Positions 47,263-56,588 of a DNA stretch of 64,000 nucleotides are shown here, one piece after another. The notes beneath the pieces were generated by a model. That model did no database searches. It was not told the DNA's origin and saw only the letters and a program-made list of their open reading frames with translations. Source of the DNA: Prochlorococcus sp. MIT 1341 (GTDB taxonomy: Bacteria; Cyanobacteriota; Cyanobacteriia; PCC-6307; Cyanobiaceae). The stretch covers positions 310,001 to 374,000 of the forward strand of contig NZ_CP139304.1 of assembly GCF_034092415.1 (NCBI RefSeq), in the 5' to 3' direction. Position numbers and translations under genes: made by a program. The stretch's first letter is position 1. Each line of letters starts with the position of its first letter.

Positions 47263-48441
47263 ATGGCTCTTCAACCAGCAGCTGGAGCTAAGGATCTGAT
47301 TCCTCAGCAAGTAGAAAAAAATCAAGAAATCACTACTCTCCTTGCTGAGGTTTATCGCCTTTGGGGGTATGAAGAAGTTTCTCCTCCACGAATAGAAAGG
47401 CTTGATACCTTGACCGCTGGAGGTGGGATTTCAAGTGAAGAAATAGTCAAACTTGTAGCAGAAGTTCCTTTAGGCCTTAGACCTGAGATGACTGCATCAA
47501 TAGCCAGAGCGGCATGCACGAGGTTATCAAACAGGCCTAGGCCGCTTAGACTATGGGCTACTGGAACAATCTTTCAAAGTAAAGTAGGAGCAGAGGGTGG
47601 ATTATGCATTGAGGAGAATCTGCAAAGTGGTGTTGAATTATTTGGTGTCAAACATATTGAAGCTGAATTAGAATTGATTTCACTACTTATTGAATCGTTA
47701 TCAACACTGAAAATTAACGCGCACCACAAGACCACTCTCTTAATTGGGCATACAGGCCTTATGGAGTTAATTCTTAATCCTTACAGGGGTAAGCTTAAAG
47801 AGGAAATAAAAAACTATTTGATTGATTTCGATAGAGTTGGATTGGAACAACTTAATTTGCATTCCGCACATCAAGAAAAATTAATCAAAATCATTCAGAC
47901 TAGAGGTACCGCAAATAATGTGCTAACTCGACTAAAGGATATCTTTGGTGAAGAACCAATAATTAAAGATTTACTAAGGCTATTTAAACAGATGGAACCA
48001 ATCTCAAAATTACAAGGTATCGAGTTACAGCTAGATCCAACATTTCAGCCTCATTTTGAATTGTATAATGGACTAGTATTTCAATTAATTTGTCAAGGGA
48101 AGTCCTCACCAGTAGTAATAGCAAGGGGAGGAAGATATGATGCGCTTGTTGCTAACTGTGGAGGGAACAAAGAAGAGGCTGCTGGAGTAGGGTTTAGTTT
48201 TGCAATAGATGCGATAAGAGAACAAATAACAAGTTCTAAACAAAACCAGGTGAATAATTCAAGAACGTTGATCGCGTATGGTCCAAGAAAAAGTCTAGAA
48301 GACGCACTAATTCAACAAAGGGAATTGCATGGAAAAGGTATAACAGCTGTTCTCGAGCTTGAACGTTGTCCTGATCTTGATAGCGCCCAAAAACTCCTCT
48401 TATTAAGAGGATGTAAAAATTTAAACTGGTTAAATGGCTAG
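47263..48441 (+). CDS. hisZ: ATP phosphoribosyltransferase regulatory subunit
   Basis: HisZ resembles a class II histidyl-tRNA synthetase but lacks charging activity; it activates the short HisG enzyme in the first step of histidine synthesis. The 392-residue protein has the class II motifs GYEEVSPPRIERLD, RPEMTASIARAACTRL and ARGGRYDALVANCGG. The anticodon-binding domain is reduced, as expected for HisZ. It follows the inositol phosphatase gene and precedes a ferredoxin gene; no other his gene is near. Confidence 0.87.
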   Translation: MALQPAAGAKDLIPQQVEKNQEITTLLAEVYRLWGYEEVSPPRIERLDTLTAGGGISSEEIVKLVAEVPLGLRPEMTASIARAACTRLSNRPRPLRLWATGTIFQSKVGAEGGLCIEENLQSGVELFGVKHIEAELELISLLIESLSTLKINAHHKTTLLIGHTGLMELILNPYRGKLKEEIKNYLIDFDRVGLEQLNLHSAHQEKLIKIIQTRGTANNVLTRLKDIFGEEPIIKDLLRLFKQMEPISKLQGIELQLDPTFQPHFELYNGLVFQLICQGKSSPVVIARGGRYDALVANCGGNKEEAAGVGFSFAIDAIREQITSSKQNQVNNSRTLIAYGPRKSLEDALIQQRELHGKGITAVLELERCPDLDSAQKLLLLRGCKNLNWLNG

Positions 48442-48463
48442 TTTATAAATTCAAAACTTACAA

Positions 48464-48694
48464 ATGCCTCATACTATTGTTACCGACCAATGTGAAGGAG
48501 TTGCAGATTGCGCAACAGCATGTCCGGTTGCCTGCATTAAGCAGGGCGAAACAAAGAACGCTAAAGGTACCAACTATTGGTGGATAGATTTCGAAACCTG
48601 TATAGATTGCGGCATATGCTTGAAGGTTTGTCCGGTGGAAGGCGCTGTTATAGAGGAAGAGCGTTCAGAACTTCAAAGAACTCCCAGAGAGTAA
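48464..48694 (+). CDS. 7Fe-type bacterial ferredoxin
   Basis: A 76-residue, acidic electron carrier. First cluster region: VTDQCEGVADCATACPVAC, with Cys10, Cys16, Cys20 and Cys24. Compared with the Azotobacter FdI pattern, the second cysteine of the first motif is missing (EGV replaces xxC), so a 3Fe-4S centre there is likely. The second motif CIDCGICLKVCP (Cys46, 49, 52, 56) fits a standard 4Fe-4S. No plant-type loop is present, so this is not the photosynthetic petF. It lies between hisZ and htpG. Confidence 0.9.
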   Translation: MPHTIVTDQCEGVADCATACPVACIKQGETKNAKGTNYWWIDFETCIDCGICLKVCPVEGAVIEEERSELQRTPRE

Positions 48695-48778
48695 CGGTGG
48701 TACGGAGACCCCAACCATTTGGCCTTTAATAATTTCCCGAAGCAATACTAACCTTACAAAAATCACATCAATGGGTTC

Positions 48779-50665
48779 ATGGAAGAAGGAAAAATCGAAA
48801 TCCATACTGAAAATATTTTTCCCATAATTAAAAAGGCAGTTTATTCTGATCATGAAATTTTCCTAAGAGAGCTTGTTAGCAATAGCGTTGATGCAATTAG
48901 CAAGCGGCGAATGGCGTCTGTTTCCGGTGACTGCAGTGATGCCGACAAAGATCAAATAGCCATAAGCATTGATAGGGAAAGAAAAACTATAACTATTTCA
49001 GATAATGGTATTGGAATGACATCCGAAGAAGTAAAAAGATATATAAACCAGGTAGCATTCTCAAGTGCAGAAGAGTTCCTTCAGAAATATTCAAAAAATG
49101 AAGATAACATCATAGGACATTTTGGTCTTGGCTTTTATTCGTCTTTTATGGTCGCAAAAAAAGTAGAATTAGTATCATTATCAGCCATAGATAAAAGCAA
49201 AGCGGTAAAGTGGTCTTGTGATGGGACGCCAAACTTTACTTTAGAAGAAACTGATAAAGAAGAAATTGGCACAGAAGTTGTCCTTCACATAATGGAAGAT
49301 GAAACTGAATATCTAGAACCTACAAGAATAAAAACACTAATAAAAAAATATTGTGATTTCATGCCAGTCGAGATTTTATTAGAAGGTGAGATGATCAATA
49401 AAATGACTGCTCCTTGGCGGAAAAGCCCAAAAGAAATGAAAGATCAAGATTATATTGACCTATACAGGTATTTATATCCATATCAAGGTGATCCCCTACT
49501 TTGGGTACATCTAAAAACAGACTATCCGTATACTTTACAGGGTATTTTATTTTTTCCGAGAACAACAGGCAGAGCTGATTGGGAGTCTGGAGAAATAAAT
49601 CTTTATTGTAACCAAGTCTTTGTTAGCGACTCCATAAAAGAGGTAGTACCTCGTTACTTACTACCTTTAAGGGGAGTAATTGATTCACCAGATATTCCCC
49701 TTAATGTAAGCAGGAGTGCTCTACAGACAGATAGAAGGGTTAGGTCAATTGGAGGTTTTGTTGCTAAGAAAGTTTCGGATAAAATTAAATCAATAAAAGA
49801 TAGTGAACCAGAGTTTTACGCCGAAGCCTGGGAAACAATAGGTCCATTTATAAAAATAGGGATAATGGAAGATGAAAAATTTGCAGAACAGATTAGTGAA
49901 TATGTTTTATTCGGAACAACATCTTCCGATAAGGAAGATGTTACACTTATTTCAAAAAATGGTAAGTCATACACAACACTTTCAGGTTACCTAGATCGCA
50001 TAAAGGAAGGGAACGAAAAGAAAGTTATATACTGCACTGATGAGATTTCACAGAGAAATGCTATAAGTCTTTGGAAAGAACAAGGAATTGAAGTTTTAAA
50101 AGCAGAGACAGTAATTGATGCTCAATATATTCCTTGGCTAGAGACAAAAAATAATGACGTCAAGTTCGAAAGAGTTGACTCTGGTTTATCAGGAGAACTA
50201 ACCGAAGACAAATCCGAACTGGCCGATAAAGATGGAGAAACTGAATCTGAAAAGATTAAGACACTCGTAAAAGATGCTTTGAGCGATGAAAAAATCACTG
50301 TTCAAGTCCAGGCCCTTAGAGGAGAAGAAGCACCACCAGCAATGATTCTCCTACCAGAACAAATGAGAAGAATAAATGACATGGGAGCCCTTATTGAACA
50401 ACGCCTTCCTGGATTGCCTGAACATCACGTGCTGTTGATCAATCAAAATCATTCTCTAGTAAAAGGCTTAATGAAGCTACATTCTGGAGGGGTTCTTGTC
50501 GGAACAGGAGAATCGTCCCCTACGACTTCTATTTCCAGGGATATTGCTATCCATTTATACGATATGGCCAAATTAAGTGTCGGAGGGCTTGAGCCAGAGG
50601 AACTAGCAGGATTCCAAAACAGATCAGCCCAGCTTATGGGGCAATTGGTTGATAAGGCACAATAA
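48779..50665 (+). CDS. htpG: Hsp90-family chaperone HtpG
   Basis: HtpG of 628 residues is a stress chaperone. The N-terminal ATPase (GHKL) fold has LRELVSNSVDAI, ISDNGIGMTSEEV and NIIGHFGLGFYSSFMV. The middle domain has the signature DSPDIPLNVSRSALQTDRRVR. The C-terminal dimer domain is present, ending in the short cyanobacterial tail with no MEEVD. Start ATG 48779. rpmB follows after 45 bp on the same strand. Confidence 0.96.
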   Translation: MEEGKIEIHTENIFPIIKKAVYSDHEIFLRELVSNSVDAISKRRMASVSGDCSDADKDQIAISIDRERKTITISDNGIGMTSEEVKRYINQVAFSSAEEFLQKYSKNEDNIIGHFGLGFYSSFMVAKKVELVSLSAIDKSKAVKWSCDGTPNFTLEETDKEEIGTEVVLHIMEDETEYLEPTRIKTLIKKYCDFMPVEILLEGEMINKMTAPWRKSPKEMKDQDYIDLYRYLYPYQGDPLLWVHLKTDYPYTLQGILFFPRTTGRADWESGEINLYCNQVFVSDSIKEVVPRYLLPLRGVIDSPDIPLNVSRSALQTDRRVRSIGGFVAKKVSDKIKSIKDSEPEFYAEAWETIGPFIKIGIMEDEKFAEQISEYVLFGTTSSDKEDVTLISKNGKSYTTLSGYLDRIKEGNEKKVIYCTDEISQRNAISLWKEQGIEVLKAETVIDAQYIPWLETKNNDVKFERVDSGLSGELTEDKSELADKDGETESEKIKTLVKDALSDEKITVQVQALRGEEAPPAMILLPEQMRRINDMGALIEQRLPGLPEHHVLLINQNHSLVKGLMKLHSGGVLVGTGESSPTTSISRDIAIHLYDMAKLSVGGLEPEELAGFQNRSAQLMGQLVDKAQ

Positions 50666-50710
50666 CCATGATGTACTACTCTGGTAAGAGATACCTGAAG
50701 GAATTTGAAT

Positions 50711-50947
50711 ATGTCTAGGGTTTGCCAACTAACAGGAACACGCGCTAACAATGGTATGGCAGTGAGCCATTCTCATATCAGAACAAAGAAACTTCAACAA
50801 GCAAATCTTCAACAGAGACGACTTTGGTGGGCAGAAGGTAATAAGTGGGTAAAGCTAAGAGTAACTACAAGAGCCCTAAAAACCATCCAGAAAAAAGGCC
50901 TGGGCCCTTATGCCAAAACTTTAGGAATTGACCTAAGTAAATTCTAG
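50711..50947 (+). CDS. rpmB: 50S ribosomal protein L28
   Basis: L28 binds 23S rRNA near the E site. The 78-residue protein begins [22 protein letters not shown], with the ATG at 50711; a TTG at 50705 is also open but is not needed. [17 protein letters not shown] and the C-terminal [11 protein letters not shown] are typical. An AT-only hairpin (50969-50991) follows the stop. Codon use is normal for the window. Confidence 0.96.
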   Translation: MSRVCQLTGTRANNGMAVSHSHIRTKKLQQANLQQRRLWWAEGNKWVKLRVTTRALKTIQKKGLGPYAKTLGIDLSKF

Positions 50948-51145
50948 TCAAAGCCCTTCACAAAACATTTTTATTAATTTCTTTAATAAAATCAACGCAA
51001 AGCATTTAGTTTCTACAAGATCTTCGCAATATTAAAATTCTAATTTTAATATGTTAATTTTAACTGAGCAAAACAATATTACATGCATTATCATCAACTA
51101 AAATGTTAATGTTATTATATCCGGATTAACAAAAGAGCCTTATAT

Positions 51146-52636
51146 ATGAATACTCTTGGTAAAAGTAATTTTGTTCTGTTATATCATCGAACACCTTTCG
51201 AAGAAGGGAAAGATGCTAATGGTAAAAGGGTCTGGTTAGATCAAAAGAGCCCAAATGGAATCATTCCAACCCTAAGAAATTTATTCAGAAATAGAGATGA
51301 TGGTACATGGATAGCCTGGAGAGAAGTTTTGTCTACTGAGCTAGAAGAGGATGAACGTTTAGAGATGAAATCACCCTCAAATTTCATTTTGAGAAGAATA
51401 CCACTAGCAAAAAATGAAGTATCAAGTTTTTATCATGTAACTTCAAAGGAATGTTTCTGGCCCATACTACATACCTTTCCAACCTATTTTGACGTAAATA
51501 ACGCTGACTGGAAAATATTTGAAGAGGTAAATCAGAGGTTTGCAAATGCTGCTTGTTTAGAAGCATCTAAGGGGGCAAAGGTATGGATTCATGACTACAA
51601 CTTATGGCTTGCACCGGGTCTAATTAGATCAATGAGACCAGACCTTAATATCGCATTTTTTCACCATACTCCATTTCCTGGAAACGACGTCTTTGCAATC
51701 CTTCCATGGAGAAGACAAATAATTGAGAGTTTACTTTCTTGTGACATGGTTGGGTTTCATATCCCAAGGTATGCTGAGAATTTCGCAAGAGCAGCAAACT
51801 GTCTGGTAGGAGCAAAGCGTGGTCCCAAAGTAGCTGTAAATGAAAAATTCATTGCCGTAGGTAGTGCTCTTACTGAACCATCGGTAACACCATGGCTAGA
51901 ACATGCAGGAAGAAGAATTCAATTGTTATCATCTCCGGTAGGAACATCTCCTGATGTAATCGAAGATATTATTAAAGGCAAAGAGCTTAAAGTTCATACA
52001 GACAAGATAAAGCAAGGGACAAAAAAGCGTCGTAAGTTAATACTTTCTGCCAGTAGGGTTGATTATACGAAAGGAAATGAAGAACTTTTACTTGCCTATG
52101 AAAGACTTCTAACAAGGCGACAAGATTTGCATGGGAAAGTGGTTCTGATGTTGGCATGCGTTTCAGCAGCAAGTGGCATGAAAATCTATGAGGAAACTCA
52201 AAGATCAATCGAAGAAATGGCTGGCAGAATAAATGGTAAGTTTAGTTTGATCGATTGGGTTCCAATCCGACTTTCAACTCTCAGAATTCCATATGAGGAA
52301 ATGGTTGCATGGTTCACTCAAGCTGATATCTGCTGGATAACACCATTAAGAGATGGGCTAAATCTTGTAGCAAAAGAATATGCTGCTGCTCGCAAAGGTC
52401 AAGACGGGGTATTAGTTCTTTCAGAATTCACTGGCGCATCAGTTCTTTTAAACGGTGCAGTTCTAACAAACCCCTATTCACATAGAAGAATGGATGAAGC
52501 TATTGAAGAAGCTATTAATATGAAAGACAATGAGCAGCGGGAAAGAATGGAGACCATGGTGAAGGCAGTCTATTCATACACAGTAAATGACTGGGCAAAA
52601 GAACAGTTGGAATCAATAGGCGGAGACACAAATTAA
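51146..52636 (+). CDS. ggpS: Glucosylglycerol-phosphate synthase (GT20)
   Basis: GgpS joins ADP-glucose and glycerol-3-phosphate to make glucosylglycerol phosphate, a compatible-solute precursor. This 496-residue protein has the GT20 (OtsA-like) fold: HHTPFPGNDVFAILPWRRQII, the sugar-donor region SRVDYTKGNEELLLAYERLL and DGLNLVAKEYAAARKGQDGVLVLSEFTG. The early sequence LYHRTPFEEGKDANGKRVWLDQKSPNGIIPTL is typical of GgpS and not of trehalose-phosphate synthases. A 198-bp AT-rich leader, with a hairpin at 51031-51050, precedes it. The ggt transporter genes follow after 8 bp. Confidence 0.9.
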   Translation: MNTLGKSNFVLLYHRTPFEEGKDANGKRVWLDQKSPNGIIPTLRNLFRNRDDGTWIAWREVLSTELEEDERLEMKSPSNFILRRIPLAKNEVSSFYHVTSKECFWPILHTFPTYFDVNNADWKIFEEVNQRFANAACLEASKGAKVWIHDYNLWLAPGLIRSMRPDLNIAFFHHTPFPGNDVFAILPWRRQIIESLLSCDMVGFHIPRYAENFARAANCLVGAKRGPKVAVNEKFIAVGSALTEPSVTPWLEHAGRRIQLLSSPVGTSPDVIEDIIKGKELKVHTDKIKQGTKKRRKLILSASRVDYTKGNEELLLAYERLLTRRQDLHGKVVLMLACVSAASGMKIYEETQRSIEEMAGRINGKFSLIDWVPIRLSTLRIPYEEMVAWFTQADICWITPLRDGLNLVAKEYAAARKGQDGVLVLSEFTGASVLLNGAVLTNPYSHRRMDEAIEEAINMKDNEQRERMETMVKAVYSYTVNDWAKEQLESIGGDTN

Positions 52637-52644
52637 AGAGATAA

Positions 52645-53916
52645 ATGACAAAAAAAAGCAGCATATGGAGATTAATTAGCTCGATTTTGATATTGCCATT
52701 TACATATTCCTGTTCAGACACTAAAGAATTAAACAAAACATACTTGAATGTGCTTATGCCAGCACCATTTGAAGACTCTACAAGAGAGCTTATCAAACAG
52801 TTTAATACTATTAATAAGGATTCTATAAAGGTAGTTGTTACAAGGGGGCCTAGAGAGACTGAATCTGTTTCAGACTTGGCAATTAGCAGTTTATTACTTG
52901 AAAAAAGTCCATATGATGCTCTTTTAATAGATGTGACATGGTTACCTAAGTATGCAGAAGCAGGTTGGCTAGAAAACCTAGCACCATGGTTTGATAAAAC
53001 TCAATTTGATAAACTCGAAAAGGGAGCGGAGCAAGGCAATATTTATAAAGGTAATTTGTATAGATGGCCATTTGTTGCAGATATTGGCTTGTTATATTGG
53101 AGAAAAGATTTAATGAGCAAACCACCTAAAACTCCACTTGACTTAACTAACATTAGTAAGAGACTTAAAGTGAATAAACAAATAAAGTATGGATACGTAT
53201 GGCAAGGTAGGCAATACGAAGGACTAAGTTGCGTCTTTTTAGAAATTGCAAAAGGTTTTGGTGGTGATTGGATATCCAAGGAGGGTGTTGTAGCTCTAAA
53301 TAATAAAAACACAATATCATCAATAAAATGGTTAAAAAGCCTTCTTAAGGAGGGTTTATCCCCTAAGGCAGTAACAAACTTCTCCGAACCCGAAGCCCTT
53401 CAAGTTTTCAAGAATGGTGACGCGGCATTTATGCGTAACTGGCCATATGCATGGAAGGAATTACAAAAAGACACAAGCAAGGTTAAAGGAAAGGTAGGTA
53501 TAACAACTATGGTTTCATTAAATAATTATCAACCATCTCCAACATTGGGAAGTTGGGGATTCTCAATTATCTCATCGAGTCCAAATAAGGACAAAGCAGC
53601 ACAACTTATCAAATTCTTATCATCAAATTCTTCACAGAAATATTTATTTTTAAACTATGGTTATACTCCTACTACTAAAGAAGTTTTTGAAGACAAACAA
53701 CTTCTTGCAATTAAGCCAATACTAGTCAAATTAAGACAAGCTTTACGAAATAGTAAACCTAGGCCAATGACCCCTGTTTATGCGCAGATAAGTGATGTCT
53801 TACAAAGGCATCTTAGTTCTATAATAACTGAAGAGGTAGATATTGAATCAGAGATGAGTGAAGCAACAAAAAGTACAGAAAGGATACTCTCATCTGCAGG
53901 AATTAGAATAGAATGA
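52645..53916 (+). CDS. ggtB: Glucosylglycerol ABC transporter substrate-binding lipoprotein
   Basis: Periplasmic solute-binding protein of the ggt importer, 423 residues. An N-terminal signal ends in FTYSC with the lipid-anchoring Cys23. The mature part is a type 2 extracellular sugar-binding fold (PYDALLIDVTWLPKYAEAGWLENLAPWFDKTQF). Starts 8 bp after ggpS, and its stop overlaps the ggtC start by ATGA. Identity as GgtB is from context and family, and a related sugar such as sucrose or trehalose could also be bound. Confidence 0.85.
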   Translation: MTKKSSIWRLISSILILPFTYSCSDTKELNKTYLNVLMPAPFEDSTRELIKQFNTINKDSIKVVVTRGPRETESVSDLAISSLLLEKSPYDALLIDVTWLPKYAEAGWLENLAPWFDKTQFDKLEKGAEQGNIYKGNLYRWPFVADIGLLYWRKDLMSKPPKTPLDLTNISKRLKVNKQIKYGYVWQGRQYEGLSCVFLEIAKGFGGDWISKEGVVALNNKNTISSIKWLKSLLKEGLSPKAVTNFSEPEALQVFKNGDAAFMRNWPYAWKELQKDTSKVKGKVGITTMVSLNNYQPSPTLGSWGFSIISSSPNKDKAAQLIKFLSSNSSQKYLFLNYGYTPTTKEVFEDKQLLAIKPILVKLRQALRNSKPRPMTPVYAQISDVLQRHLSSIITEEVDIESEMSEATKSTERILSSAGIRIE

Positions 53917-54776
53917 TATTCCTAGTCTTGCCAGCTTTTATATTAATATTTCTAGTATATTGGTTGCCAATAATACGCTATAGCTGGATGAGTATGCATT
54001 CAGCCTCAGTCGTAACTTCTTTAATACCTGTTAGCAATAATGGAGCCAATTGGGTACGTCTCATAAATGACCAACGGTTTTGGCAAGATGCTATACAAAC
54101 AACAAGATTTGCATTTATATCAGTCACTATTGAAGTACTACTTGCACTGGCCATTGCGCTATTGATTAATCAAGAATGGAAAGGTAGGGGAGTTGTAAGA
54201 TCATTAACTATTTTACCTTGGGCACTTCCTACAACAGTAATGGCACTTGGCTGGAGGTGGATTTTCAATACACCTTATGGGCCAATTGATCAAATAACAG
54301 GACTTTTATCACTTGGGGAATCTAACATTCTTTCAAACCCATCGTTTTCTTGGATTTCTACAGTAATTGCAGACTGTTGGAAAACAACACCATTTGTTGC
54401 TTTGATAATTTTAGCAGGTTTGCAAACTATACCAAAAGATCTCTACGAGGCTTTTTACATAGAAGGTGGGAAACCAATTAACGCTTTGTTCAACATTACT
54501 ATACCTTTATTAAAACCATATATTCTAATAAGCATTATTTTTCGAATGGCACAAGCATATGGTGTATTTGAGTTGATTCAAGTAATGACGGGAGGTGGCC
54601 CAGCCGGAACTACAGAAAGTTTAGCATTATATGCATATCTCAATGCCATGCGTTTCTTAGATTTTGGTTATAGCTCTACAATTATGCTTGCAAGCTTTTT
54701 ACTTCTAATAATCTCATGTTTATTATCTTGGCTATTACTTAGAAATATAAATATTTTACTAAGGTATAATTCATGA
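53913..54776 (+). CDS. ggtC: Glucosylglycerol ABC transporter permease
   Basis: First permease of the ggt importer (MalF/UgpA-type), 287 residues with about six membrane helices. The coupling loop is ALINALFNITIPLLKPYILISIIF, the EAA-like motif near residue 190. Both ends overlap the flanking genes by ATGA, so translation of the four genes is coupled. Family certain, substrate by cluster context. Confidence 0.87.
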   Translation: MIFLVLPAFILIFLVYWLPIIRYSWMSMHSASVVTSLIPVSNNGANWVRLINDQRFWQDAIQTTRFAFISVTIEVLLALAIALLINQEWKGRGVVRSLTILPWALPTTVMALGWRWIFNTPYGPIDQITGLLSLGESNILSNPSFSWISTVIADCWKTTPFVALIILAGLQTIPKDLYEAFYIEGGKPINALFNITIPLLKPYILISIIFRMAQAYGVFELIQVMTGGGPAGTTESLALYAYLNAMRFLDFGYSSTIMLASFLLLIISCLLSWLLLRNINILLRYNS

Positions 54777-55591
54777 AAAGACCCAAAAATATATTTATCT
54801 TTATGCTGTTGACATGGACCTTATTACCTCTTCTATGGCAATTTTACACTTCATTCTGTACACCAGAAATTTTAGTAGCACCATTCTCGACTAACATCCA
54901 TAGGTGGACTCTAGAGAATTATAAGCAAATACTAACCAATGACATCCCATTCACAAAGTACATCTTCAATAGTACTATTCTTGGCATATTAACTACACTT
55001 TTAACAATCTCAATAGCAATACCAGCCTCGTATTCATTAAGTAGATTACCTAAAAGGATAGGTAGTCTATCAAAGTTATTCGTATTAATTGCGGCTCTAT
55101 TTCCGTATGTTCTGCTATTCCTTGCGTTACTCGAATTTGCAAGAGGCATGAATATAGGAAATAATCTTTACCTACTTAGTCTTCCATACAGCGCATTGTC
55201 TATGCCTTTGGCAATTTTACTTTTATCCTCAGCATTTAAAGATATTCCAAAGGAACTAGAAGAAGCATCAGTTATAGAAGGTTTATCTCGATTTCAAATA
55301 ATAAAATATGTTTTATTACCTCTTATAAAACCTGCCTTATCGAGCACATCAATTCTTGTCTTTATATTTTCATGGAATGAATACCCAATAGCATTAACTT
55401 GGCTTAGTAACCAAGATTCAATAACTCTTCCGGTAGCAATAGCCAGATTAGCCGGCTCATCTCTATACTCTGTTCCCTATGGTGCCTTTGCAGCAGCAAC
55501 TGTACTTGGTTCAATTCCATTATTAATTATAGTAATGATTTTTCAAAGCCAAATAGTAAATGGCCTAACGCAAGGAGCTGTAAAGGGATGA
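54773..55591 (+). CDS. ggtD: Glucosylglycerol ABC transporter permease
   Basis: Second permease of the importer (MalG-type), 272 residues with about six membrane helices. The coupling loop is ELEEASVIEGLSRFQIIKYVLLPLIKPALSSTS. Overlaps ggtC by ATGA at its start and ggtA by ATGA at its stop. Complete for the family. Confidence 0.88.
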   Translation: MKRPKNIFIFMLLTWTLLPLLWQFYTSFCTPEILVAPFSTNIHRWTLENYKQILTNDIPFTKYIFNSTILGILTTLLTISIAIPASYSLSRLPKRIGSLSKLFVLIAALFPYVLLFLALLEFARGMNIGNNLYLLSLPYSALSMPLAILLLSSAFKDIPKELEEASVIEGLSRFQIIKYVLLPLIKPALSSTSILVFIFSWNEYPIALTWLSNQDSITLPVAIARLAGSSLYSVPYGAFAAATVLGSIPLLIIVMIFQSQIVNGLTQGAVKG

Positions 55592-56562
55592 CACTACATC
55601 TTAATAATGTTGGAGAAAAACTGAACAACAAATGGATTCTTAGGAATGTCTGCCTAAGTGTTAATGATGGTGAGATTATGGCACTTCTAGGACCCAGCGG
55701 ATGCGGCAAAAGCAGTACACTAAGAGTTATAGCTGGACTAGATAAGCCCAACGAAGGCGATATTTATATTGACAATAAAAATGTAACTATGGAACCTCCT
55801 GTGAATAGAGGGGTTGCAATGGTATTTCAAAGTTATGCTTTATTTCCCCACCTATCAGTCAAAGAAAATTTATCACTTGGTCTTCGAATCCGTGGAATAA
55901 GCAGGAAACAGATTCAGACAAGGGTTTCGACAATGCTTTCTATTATGAAATTAGAAGAACATGTAGAACAACTTCCATCAAAATTATCTGGCGGGCAACG
56001 TCAGAGAGTTGCACTGGCAAGAGCCCTTTTAAGAGATCCTTCTGTGTACCTACTTGATGAACCAATGAGTAACTTAGACGCACAGCTCCGTGAAGATCTC
56101 AGACCTGAGCTAAGAAGTCTTATGCAAAATAGAAATAAGCCTGTTGTTTATGTAACCCACGACCAACATGAGGCAATGGCTTTAGCCAACAGGATTTCGA
56201 TACTAAATAATGGATCCATTGAACAAACAGGGACTCCAAAAGAAATCTACACAAAACCATCTACATTATTTGTAGCATCATTCATTGGCAGTCCAAAGAT
56301 AAACACGATAAATAGCACTAACAATATTGTTAGTGCTATTCGACCAGAAGACATATTCTTTTCAAAAACAGGAATTCCGTGCAAAATTATTGCTAATGAA
56401 TGGCACGGTAAAAATCAGATTCTACTTTTGAAATCACCTAAGGGCATAATTAGAATGTTATGTGAAAAAGATGAATCCATCCCAGAAAATATACAAATAA
56501 CATGGGATAAAGATAAAGAACATCATTTTGACATTTCTACAGGTAAAAGTGTTGAACAATAA
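55588..56562 (+). CDS. ggtA: Glucosylglycerol ABC transporter ATP-binding protein
   Basis: ATPase of the importer, 324 residues. Walker [14 protein letters not shown]-loop MVFQSYALFPHLSVKENL, signature LSGGQRQRVALARALLRDPSVYLLDEPMSNLD, H-loop VVYVTHDQHEAMAL. The C-terminal TOBE-type part (about 235-324) is shorter than in MalK, which may lack the regulatory domain. It closes the ggpS-ggtBCDA unit and converges with csaB, 26 bp away. Confidence 0.9.
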   Translation: MTLHLNNVGEKLNNKWILRNVCLSVNDGEIMALLGPSGCGKSSTLRVIAGLDKPNEGDIYIDNKNVTMEPPVNRGVAMVFQSYALFPHLSVKENLSLGLRIRGISRKQIQTRVSTMLSIMKLEEHVEQLPSKLSGGQRQRVALARALLRDPSVYLLDEPMSNLDAQLREDLRPELRSLMQNRNKPVVYVTHDQHEAMALANRISILNNGSIEQTGTPKEIYTKPSTLFVASFIGSPKINTINSTNNIVSAIRPEDIFFSKTGIPCKIIANEWHGKNQILLLKSPKGIIRMLCEKDESIPENIQITWDKDKEHHFDISTGKSVEQ

Positions 56563-56588
56563 TTTAAATTTTTCCATAATATTAGCAT

